Of a stretch of 64,000 bases of DNA, positions 1-10,400 are shown piece by piece. Source of the stretch: Gammaproteobacteria bacterium (GTDB lineage Bacteria > Pseudomonadota > Gammaproteobacteria > HK1); assembly GCA_012103455.1 (NCBI GenBank), contig WLWT01000001.1:4595288-4659287 (forward strand). Reading direction: 5' to 3'. Position 1 is the first letter of the stretch, and each line of letters starts with the position of its first letter. The translations under genes were made by a program, and so were the position numbers. Below the pieces are notes generated by a model. The model was not told the origin of the DNA and ran no database searches. It saw only the letters and a list, made by a program, of their open reading frames with translations.

Positions 1-363
1 CACGTTAACGGCGTCGCCGAATACATCACCGCCTTCCAGGATGGCAGATCCATAGTGAAGCCCAACGCGGATCGCCAGATCAGTGGGTGTATTATGGTTG
101 ATATACGGCAAGTCCTCCGTCACCGCCTCTTGCATTTCCATGGTCGATTCCACGGCGTCACCGGCACTCGGATAAGTGCACATAATCTCATCGCCGATGG
201 TCTTGATAACCACTCCTTTGTGCTTGTGGATGTGCTTCGTCATCAACTCCAAGCACTGAGACACCAACTCCCGAGCGATGGCATCACCCAGCGTTTCGTA
301 TAAACGGGTACTGCCACTGATGTCAGCGAAGACGATGGCCAAGGTCGCATTCCTACGTGACAT
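1..363 (-). CDS. Class III adenylate/guanylate cyclase, N-terminal part (runs off window)
   Basis: Reading the minus strand from an ATG at 363 gives an open frame of 121 codons to the window edge. It starts MSRRNATLAIVFADISGSTR, the typical opening of a bacterial class III cyclase domain. FADISGST and TIGDEIM carry the two metal-binding aspartates, and the frame ends in FGDAVNV, near the ribose-binding Asn region. The family makes cAMP or cGMP from ATP or GTP; the residues that decide the substrate lie outside the window. No signal peptide or membrane segment precedes the domain, so it is probably cytoplasmic. It follows the SapC-family gene on the same strand after about 220 bp. In some bacteria such cyclases carry a C-terminal FHA domain, but that part cannot be seen here. 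Confidence 0.85.
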   Translation of the reverse strand, partial: MSRRNATLAIVFADISGSTRLYETLGDAIARELVSQCLELMTKHIHKHKGVVIKTIGDEIMCTYPSAGDAVESTMEMQEAVTEDLPYINHNTPTDLAIRVGLHYGSAILEGGDVFGDAVNV

Positions 364-584
364 GGATTTAGAGCAGCCCCAGTGGCAACAATTGCAACCC
401 TTTGATTTGCCACGCTATCACGAGCGAACCTCTCAGATCCCCCCGCACCCTTTATGATATCTGCTTGACCATCTTAGCGATGCGGTTTTCGACTAGATTA
501 GTATAGACCAGATCTTGATCGATGCGTACCACGCCCGCTTTCCGTACCGGCCTTAGTCATGTTCCAGGTAGTCTTAACCTGATC

Positions 585-1343
585 TCACCTAGCCGCATCA
601 CCATCCTCTTCGGTAGCAGCCGCGGCATTGGCAGCGTGCCGATCCATCAGACTACCGAAGTTCGCTAATGAGAACAGATGGAGATAGAGAAGTTCCAAGA
701 CGCCAGTTGAACTGAGCGCGTGTAAGCTTTCAGGGCTGAGTGCCCTTAGACGCTCGCGATCAATAGTCATGAAGCCGCCGAGAGCCAGTTTTTGGCCGGA
801 GTTCAGTGCCACTTGCGCCTGCATAGGCTCAAACAACTCCAATTCGGCCACTTGCTTGCAGGCTTGTATGGAAGAAGCAGTCTCCACTTGGTATTGCTGT
901 ACGAAGGCCAGCATTTGCTCCAAAAAAGGCGTCCGCCCACCACCGATCAGGAACAACCGCTCTCCCTTACCGTGCTCTTGGCAGCCTGCGTAGCTCTGAT
1001 CGATGCAAAGCGTAAACGTACCGCCTTCGGTGACATTTGCGAGGATAAAAGGATAGCGGCGTATATAGGCTGGCACGTAATCGCAATCCCATTGCATCCC
1101 ATTGACGAACAAGTTGTCTTCGTCGCCAAAACCGAGTACTGCCGCGGGAACTATATCCTCACCCCGAACCAAAAAGACGATGGGATAATACCAGGCAGCC
1201 CGCTCGAACTCGGAGCCTGCCAACGGTACATAGTTCGTCTTACTGGAGAATTCGAAGCCCGCCGTCCGATCAACGCATAGATCAGCGTGCCGACTACTCG
1301 ATACGGCGGCAATGTCTTGATAGAAAAGGGCTTGTGTTGCCAA
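585..1343 (-). CDS. SapC family protein
   Basis: The 252-residue product begins ATQALFYQD after its start codon and contains YVPLAGSEF, VFLVRGEDIVPAAVLGF, YIRRYPFILANV and FTLCIDQ. These match the SapC family (named after a Campylobacter surface-layer-associated gene). The biochemical role of the family is not established. No signal peptide is seen. The start is a TTG at 1343 with AAGG about 6 bases upstream; no ATG gives the usual ATQALFY opening. It lies 100 bp downstream of the giant exoprotein gene on the same strand and may be cotranscribed with it. The last residues are Ala/Glu/Asp-rich and look like a disordered tail. Confidence 0.8.
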   Translation of the reverse strand: MATQALFYQDIAAVSSSRHADLCVDRTAGFEFSSKTNYVPLAGSEFERAAWYYPIVFLVRGEDIVPAAVLGFGDEDNLFVNGMQWDCDYVPAYIRRYPFILANVTEGGTFTLCIDQSYAGCQEHGKGERLFLIGGGRTPFLEQMLAFVQQYQVETASSIQACKQVAELELFEPMQAQVALNSGQKLALGGFMTIDRERLRALSPESLHALSSTGVLELLYLHLFSLANFGSLMDRHAANAAAATEEDGDAAR

Positions 1344-1443
1344 GACGGACCTTTATTCCTAAACGAACGAGAACTGCCCCCCGACAAATCGATCGGGTGC
1401 CAGGAGAAGGCACACGGCGTGCGACAGTGTGATCTCGATGGGT

Positions 1444-4400
1444 TCACACCGCTAGAGGCGCGTGCCTCCAGTTAGATGCATCAACACCTATCCCGCCTTT
1501 TAGCCAAGGCATACCAACATAGCGTAATGTTGCCCATGGCTCGTCGCCATCACCGGTAAGCGCGCCTTGTGGTGTACCAGGGGCCACTCTGGAATCATCT
1601 TCGCCGAGTTGGTCATCAGTCGAGGATGAATCGCCTCCGTCAATAGCGTCCTCCAACTGCCCCTGGCGATAATAGGCACGGATAGCCTCCGCCACGACAC
1701 TCTTGCGGTCCTCCGGATAACCCTGGGTGACTGACTCGATAAACTCCTCCCAAACTTCCTGAGACTCCTCGATCAATGGCACGTCATCGCGCATATACCA
1801 TGGCAATGTCGTACCTTCCTCTATCTGAATCAAGGAAATTTGATCCAAAGTTTCCAGGCTGGAGTTATCGATTACGACTATTTCCTCGATTTCCGTGTTG
1901 GGATCGGGAATAGCCGATGCGTTGTCCACGATGTTAGCTTGCACCTGCACCAGCGCTTCCTGAGCCGCTGCCTGTAAGCCACTGGGCAAGTTGTTGTTGT
2001 TACTCAAGGCCATCAGGATGTCGATGATGTCGGTGGACGCACCGCCACCCAATGCCGTCATAATGTCGCCATCGAGAATTTCCGTATTCGCCGGACTCAA
2101 ATCCGCACCGGTCGCTGCGGCGACCATAGTAGCGTTCACAGTAAACGGAGTGGGAGACGAAATATTGCCGAACGCAATAGCAACCACATTAGGCGCATTC
2201 AAAAAACCGTCAGGAGCAACACTCGCATCACCTGCATCGACGATATCACCATTGGCAACACCCAGACCATCGCCCAGGGCGATCAAGTTCACACCTGTAC
2301 CGGCCGATATCTGGCCTCCGGCGAGGAAATTGACGTTGCCCTGAGAAAACACGGTGGTGTTGCCCGCCCCGGTGTTAAACGGCGAACTCACGGCCAGATT
2401 GCCAACAGTGAAATTCGACACATTCGTTGGGGCATCATTACCACCGATAATCAAATCGCCAGCGAACCCACCGAACTGCGAGATAGTGGGCGCGCCAAGG
2501 AACGTTTCGTTAGCGCCACCGATATCGACGTCAGCCAATATTTCGCGCTGTAGTGCGAGCTGATTCGAACCTGTAACAGCACCATTCAACGTCAGCGTAT
2601 CGGTCCGCAGGGTCGCAGCGGTGTTGAAATTGATTGCCTGTAAATTGATTGCGTCGGCAACTACATTGCCATTCACGGTCACTGCATCGCTGATTGTCAG
2701 ATTACTGGTAAACGAACCAGGTGTTGTATTGTTATCCAAGATACCGCCGTTGACCACCAAGCTACCGGTTGTGCCATTTACATCAAAGGAATTGTTGCCG
2801 GTACTTAGGATCACGTTGCTGTTCAGCGTGATCACCGCCTCAGGGAACACCACCGCGCCACCTGTGGTTACATTGCCGTCATTGCCGATGGTGACGTTGG
2901 TGAAAGCGTCGTTCAGTGTCAACAACTCCGCGGCGGTCAAATTGAGGCCACCTGTGGCGTTGCCAAGACTCACCATCCCGTTGGCTGCCACCGGTTGTAA
3001 TAGGACACTATTGTTGCCGGTAATAGAGCCGTTGGCTCCACCGAGCATTGCGTCGGTCGCGGTCACGGTAAAGTTCGACGCTCCAGTCGAGATACTCGAA
3101 TTGCCGCCAGTGACAAACGAACCACCCGTTGCCGTGATATTGGCCCCATTCGACGTCAAGGTACCGTTTACGCTAACACTGTTCGCGCTGGTCAGTGTCG
3201 CCATGCCGGTAACATTGACCGTATTACCCGCCGCAACCGCTAGCACACTGCCCGCCGCCGTGGTGTTGGCCGTCAATGTTCCGGTGATCGTGGAGTTCTG
3301 CAAGGTGAGATTACCCACACCATCCACGATGTTGACATTGACCGCTTGCTGAATCATCACGTTGTTCAGGTCATTCGTGGTATTCGTCAATATCACGTCC
3401 GCCGTCGCGTTAAACGTCGCGGTATTCGCTACCGAAAGTGCTGTCCCGATGATGTTCCCGCTGGACGCCGTCACCGTCAGATTATGAGTGAGATTGCTGC
3501 CACCGATGTTGATGTCATTCGCATCGACTACGGTGGCGTTCGCGGCTACCAATGTTGCTATATTGAAGTCGTTAGTGGGGGTGGTCAAAACGATATCGGC
3601 ATTATCAGCCGTCAGAGCGGCGGTATTGCCGATTATTAGCGCGCCGGATTGTGTGATGTCGCCACCCGCCGTCACCGTCAGGTTGCTCAAGTCCGAGGTC
3701 CCTAGCACCACCGCATTGGTGTCGGTAACGTTCGCTTCACTAGCACTCAGCGATAGGGTGTTAAAGTCATTGGTGCCCGTTGTCAACACAATGCTCGCAT
3801 TCGCCGCCGTCAAGATTGCCGTGTTACTTACCATCACCGTGCCAGACTGCGTGATGTCCTCATTCGCCATACCACCGGCCGTCACCGTTAGGTTACTCAG
3901 CGTGGACGTCCCCAACACCACTGCATTGTCATCGGCGATGTTCGCCTCACTCGCACTCAGCGATAGGGTGTTGAAGTCGTTCGTACTGTTATTCAGCACG
4001 ATGCTCGCATTCGCCGCCGTCAAGGTCGCCGTGTTACTTACCATCACCGCGCCAGACTGCGTGATGTCCTCACTCGCCATGCCGCCCGCTGTCACCGTCA
4101 GGTTGCTCAGCGTGGACGCCCCTAACACCACTGCATTGTCATCGGCGATGTTCGCCTCACTCGCACTCAGCGATAGGGTGTTGAAGTCGTTCGTACTGTT
4201 ATTCAGCACGATGCTCGCATTCGCCGCCGTCAAGTCCGCGGTGTTAGTGATGTGCAGCGCACCGGTTTGAGTGATGTTCTCGTTCGCGGCCCCACCTGCC
4301 GTGACCGTCAAGTTACTGAGTGTCGTTCCCGCGAGCACGATGCCGGTGTCATCGGCGATGTTCGCCTCTGTCGTCGTCAGTGCCAGCGTGTTGAAGTCGT

Positions 4401-7400
4401 TCGTACCGTTATTCAGCACGATGCTCGCATTCGCCGCCGTCAAGTCCGCGGTGTTACTTACCATCACCGCGCCAGACTGCGTGATGTCCTCATTCACCAT
4501 GCCACCGGCCGTCACCGTCAGATTGCTCAGCGTGGACACCCCTAACACCACCGCATTGTCATCGGCGATGTTCGCTTCACTCGCACTCAGCGATAGGGTG
4601 TTGAAGTCATTCGTACCGTTATTCAGCACGATGCTCGCATTCGCTGCCGTCAAGGTCGCCGTGTTAGTGATGTTCAGCGCACCGGTTTGCGTGATGTTCT
4701 CGTTCGCGGCCCCACCTGCCGTGACCGTCAAGTTACTGAGTGTCGTTCCCGCGAGCACGATGCCGGTGTCATCGGCGATGTTCGCCTCTGTCGTCGTCAG
4801 TGCCAGCGTGTTGAAGTCGTTCGTACCGTTATTCAGCACGATGCTCGCATTCGCCGCCGTCAAGTCCGCGGTGTTACTTACCATCACCGCGCCAGACTGC
4901 GTGATGTCCTCATTCGCCATGCCACCGGCCGTCACCGTCAGATTGCTCAGCGTGGACGCCCCTAACACCACCGCATTGTCATCGGCGATGTTCGCTTCAC
5001 TCGCACTTAGCGATAGGGTGTTGAAGTCGTTCGTACTGTTATTCAGCACGATGCTCGCATTCGCCGCCGTCAAGTCCGCGGTGTTAGTGATGTGCAGCGC
5101 ACCGGTTTGAGTGATGTTCTCGTTCGCGGCCCCACCTGCCGTGACCGTTAAGTTACTGAGTGTCGTTCCCGCGAGCACGATGCCGGTGTCATCGGCGATG
5201 TTCGCCTCTGTCGTCGTCAGTGCCAGCGTGTTGAAGTCGTTCGTACCGTTATTCAGCACGATACTCGCATTCGCCGCCGTCAAGTCCGCGGTGTTACTTA
5301 CCATCACCGCGCCAGACTGCGTGATGTCCTCATTCGCCATGCCACCGGCCGTCACCGTCAGGTTGCTCAGCGTGGACGCCCCTAACACCACCGCATTGTC
5401 ATCGACGATGTTCGCTTCACTCGCACTCAACAACAGTGTGTTGAAGTCATTCGTACTGTTATTCAGCACGATGCTCGCATTCGCCGCCGTCAAGTCCGCG
5501 GTGTTAGTGATGTTCAGCCCACCGGTTTGAGTGATGTTCTCGTTCGCGGCCCCACCTGCCGTGACCGTCAAGTTACTGAGTGTCGTTCCCGCGAGCACGA
5601 TGCCGGTGTCATCGGCGATGTTCGCCTCTGTCGTCGTCAGTGCCAGCGTGTTGAAGTCGTTCGTACCGTTATTCAGCACGATACTCGCATTCGCCGCCGT
5701 CAAGGTCGCCGTGTTAGTGATGTTCAGCGCACCGGTTTGCGTGATGTTCTCATTCGCCATGCCACCGGCTGTCACTGTCAGATTGCTCAGCGTGGACGCC
5801 CCTAACACCACGGCATTGTCATCGACGATGTTCGCTTCACTCGCACTCAGCAACAGTGTGTTGAAGTCGTTCGTACCGTTATTCAGCACGATGCTCGCAT
5901 TCGCCGCCGTCAAGTCCGCGGTGTTACTGATGTTCAGCGCACCGGTTTGAGTGATGTTCTCGTTCGCAGCCCCACCCGCTGTCACCGTCAGGTTGTTCAG
6001 CGTAGACGCCCCTAACACCACTGCATTGTCATCCGCGATGTCCGCCTCACTCGCACTCAGCAACAGTGTGTTGAAGTCGTTCGTACTGTTATTCAGCACG
6101 ATGCTCGCATTCGCCGCCGTCAAGGTCGCCGTGTTAGTGATGTTCAGCGCACCGGTTTGAGTGATGTTCTCGTTCGCAGCCCCACCTGCCGTGACCGTTA
6201 AGTTACTGAGTGTCGTTCCCGCGAGCACGATGCCGGTGTCATCGGCGATGTTCGCCTCTGTCGTCGTCAGTGCCAGCGTGTTGAAGTCGTTCGTACCGTT
6301 ATTCAGCACGATGCTCGCATTCGCCGCCGTCAGGGTCGCCGTGTTACTTACCATCACCGCGCCAGACTGCGTGATGTCCTCATTCGCCATGCCACCGGCC
6401 GTCACCGTCAGGTTGCTCAGCGTGGACGCCCCTAACACCACTGCATTGTCATCGGCGATGTCCGCTTCACTCGCACTCAGCGATAGGGTGTTGAAGTCGT
6501 TCGTACTGTTATTCAGAACGATGCTCGCATTCGCCGCCGTCAAGGTCGCCGTGTTAGTGATGTTCAGCGCACCGGTTTGAGTGATGTTCTCGTTCGCGGC
6601 CCCACCTGCCGTGACCGTCAAGTTACTGAGTGTCGTTCCCGCGAGCACGATGCCGGTGTCATCGGCGATGTTCGCCTCTGTCGTCGTCAGTGCCAGCGTG
6701 TTGAAGTCGTTCGTACCGTTATTCAGCACGATGCTCGCATTCGCCGCCGTCAGGGTCGCCGTGTTACTTACCATCACCGCGCCAGACTGCGTGATGTCCT
6801 CATTCACCATGCCACCGGCCGTCACCGTCAGGTTGCTCAGCGTGGACGCCCCTAACACCACTGCATTGTCATCGGCGATGTCCGCTTCACTCGCACTCAG
6901 CGATAGGGTGTTGAAGTCGTTCGTACTGTTATTCAGAACGATGCTCGCATTCGCCGCCGTCAAGGTCGCCGTGTTAGTGATGTTCAGCGCACCGGTTTGA
7001 GTGATGTTCTCGTTCGCGGCCCCACCTGCCGTGACCGTCAAGTTACTGAGTGTCGTTCCCGCGAGCACGATGCCGGTGTCATCGGCGATGTTCGCCTCTG
7101 TCGTCGTCAGTGCCAGCGTGTTGAAGTCGTTCGTACTGTTATTCAGAACGATGCTCGCATTCGCCGCCGTCAGGGTCGCCGTGTTACTTACCATCACCGC
7201 GCCAGACTGCGTGATGTCCTCATTCGCCATGCCACCGGCCGTCACCGTCAGGTTGCTCAGCGTGGACGCCCCTAACACCACTGCATTGTCATCGGCGATG
7301 TCCGCTTCACTCGCACTCAGCAACAGTGTGTTGAAGTCGTTCGTACCGTTATTCAGCACGATGCTCGCATTCGCCGCCGTCAGGGTCGCCGTGTTACTTA

Positions 7401-10400
7401 CCATCACCGCGCCAGACTGCGTGATGTCCTCATTCACCATGCCACCCGCTGTCACTGTCAGATTGCTCAGCGTGGACGCCCCTAACACCACTGCATTGTC
7501 ATCGGCGATGTCCGCTTCACTCGCACTCAGCGATAGGGTGTTGAAGTCGTTCGTACTGTTATTCAGCACGATGCTCGCATTCGCCGCCGTCAGGGTCGCC
7601 GTGTTACTTACCATCACCGCGCCAGACTGCGTGATGTCCTCATTCGCCATGCCACCGGCCGTCACCGTCAGATTGCTCAGCGTGGACACCCCTAACATCA
7701 CTGCATTGTCATCGGCGATGTTCGCTTCACTCGCACTCAGCGATAGGGTGTTGAAGTCATTCGTACCGTTATTCAGCACGATGCTCGCATTCGCCGCCGT
7801 CAAGTCCGCGGTGTTACTTACCATCACCGCGCCAGACTGCGTGATGTCCTCATTCGCCATGCCACCGGCCGTCACTGTCAGATTGCTCAGCGTGGACACC
7901 CCTAACACCACCGCATTGTCATCGACGATGTTCGCTTCACTCGCACTCAACAACAGTGTGTTGAAGTCATTCGTACTGTTATTCAGAACGATGCTCGCAT
8001 TCGCCGCCGTCAGGGTCGCCGTGTTACTTACCATCACCGCGCCAGACTGCGTGATGTCCTCATTCACCATGCCACCGGCTGTCACTGTCAGATTGCTCAG
8101 CGTGGACGCCCCTAACACCACCGCATTGTCATCGGCGATGTTCGCTTCACTCGCACTCAGCGATAGGGTGTTGAAGTCATTCGTACTGTTATTCAGAACG
8201 ATGCTCGCATTCGCCGCCGTCAGGGTCGCCGTGTTACTTACCATCACCGCGCCAGACTGCGTGATGTCCTCATTCACCATGCCACCGGCTGTCACTGTCA
8301 GATTGCTCAGCGTGGACGCCCCTAACACCACTGCATTGTCATCGGCGATGTCCGCTTCACTCGCACTCAGCGATAGGGTGTTGAAGTCGTTCGTACTGTT
8401 ATTCAGAACGATGCTCGCATTCGCCGCCGTCAAGTCCGCGGTGTTAGTGATGTTCAGCCCACCGGTTTGCGTGATGTTCTCGTTCGCGGCCCCACCTGCC
8501 GTGACCGTCAAGTTACTGAGTGTCGTTCCCGCGAGCACGATGCCGGTGTCATCGGCGATGTTCGCCTCTGTCGTCGTCAGTGCCAGCGTGTTGAAGTCGT
8601 TCGTACCGTTATTCAGCACGATGCTCGCATTCGCCGCCGTCAAGGTCGCCGTGTTACTGATGTTCAGCGCACCGGTTTGAGTGATGTTCTCATTCGCAGC
8701 CCCACCCGCTGTCACCGTCAGGTTGCTCAGCGTGGACGCCCCTAACACCACTGCATTGTCATCGACGATGTTCGCTTCACTCGCACTCAGCGATAGGGTG
8801 TTGAAGTCGTTCGTACTGTTATTCAGAACGATGCTCGCATTCGCCGCCGTCAAGTCCGCGGTGTTAGTGATGTTCAGCGTACCGGTTTGCGTGATGTTCT
8901 CATTCGCCATGCCACCGGCCGTCACCGTCAGGTTGCTCAGCGTGGACACCCCTAACACCACTGCATTGTCATCGACGATGTTCGCTTCACTCGCACTCAG
9001 CAACAGTGTGTTGAAGTCATTCGTACTGTTATTCAGAACGATGCTCGCATTCGCCGCCGTCAAGTCCGCGGTGTTACTTACCATCACCGCGCCAGACTGC
9101 GTGATGTCCTCATTCGCAGCCCCGCCCGCTGTCACCGTCAGGTTGTTCAGCGTAGACGCCCCTAACACCACTGCATTGTCATCGGCAATGTTCGCTTCAC
9201 TCGCACTCAGCGATAGGGTGTTGAAGTCATTCGTACCGTTATTCAGAACGATGCTCGCATTCGCCGCTGTCAAGTCCGCGGTGTTACTTACCATCACCGC
9301 GCCAGACTGCGTGATGTCCTCATTCGCCATGCCACCGGCCGTCACCGTCAGGTTGCTCAGCGTGGACGCCCCTAACACCACCGCATTGTCATCGACGATG
9401 TTCGCTTCACTCGCACTCAACAACAGTGTGTTGAAGTCATTCGTACTGTTATTCAGAACGATGCTCGCATTCGCCGCCGTCAAGTCCGCGGTGTTAGTGA
9501 TGTTCAGCCCACCGGTTTGCGTGATGTTCTCGTTCGCGGCCCCACCTGCCGTGACCGTCAAGTTACTGAGTGTCGTTCCCGCGAGCACGATGCCGGTGTC
9601 ATCGGCGATGTTCGCCTCTGTCGTCGTCAGTGCCAGCGTGTTGAAGTCGTTCGTACCGTTATTCAGCACGATGCTCGCATTCGCCGCCGTCAAGGTCGCC
9701 GTGTTACTGATGTTCAGCGCACCGGTTTGAGTGATGTTCTCATTCGCAGCCCCACCCGCTGTCACCGTCAGGTTGCTCAGCGTGGACGCCCCTAACACCA
9801 CTGCATTGTCATCGACGATGTTCGCTTCACTCGCACTCAGCGATAGGGTGTTGAAGTCGTTCGTACTGTTATTCAGAACGATGCTCGCATTCGCCGCCGT
9901 CAAGTCCGCGGTGTTAGTGATGTTCAGCGTACCGGTTTGCGTGATGTTCTCATTCGCCATGCCACTGGCCGTCACCGTCAGGTTGCTCAGCGTAGACGCC
10001 CCTAACACCACTGCATTGTCATCGGCAATGTTCGCTTCACTCGCACTTAGCGATAGGGTGTTGAAGTCGTTCGTACTGTTATTCAGCACGATGCTCGCAT
10101 TCACCGCCGTCAGGGTCGCCGTGTTACTTACCATCACCGCGCCAGACTGCGTGATGTCCTCATTCGCCATGCCACCGGCCGTCACCGTCAGATTGCTCAG
10201 CGTGGACACCCCTAACACCACTGCATTGTCATCGGCGATGTTCGCTTCACTCGCACTCAGCGATAGGGTGTTGAAGTCATTGGTGCCCGTCGTCAACACG
10301 ATGCTCGCATCCAACGCCGTCAAATCGGCGGTGTTAGTGATGTTCAGCGCACCCGATTGCGTGATGTTCTCATTCGCGGCCCCACCCGCTGTGACCGTCA

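Noticed and set aside
3653..10368. Possible CRISPR-like repeat array
   Set aside because: The 210-bp period is a multiple of three, the whole unit is conserved with no variable spacers, and it is fully coding.
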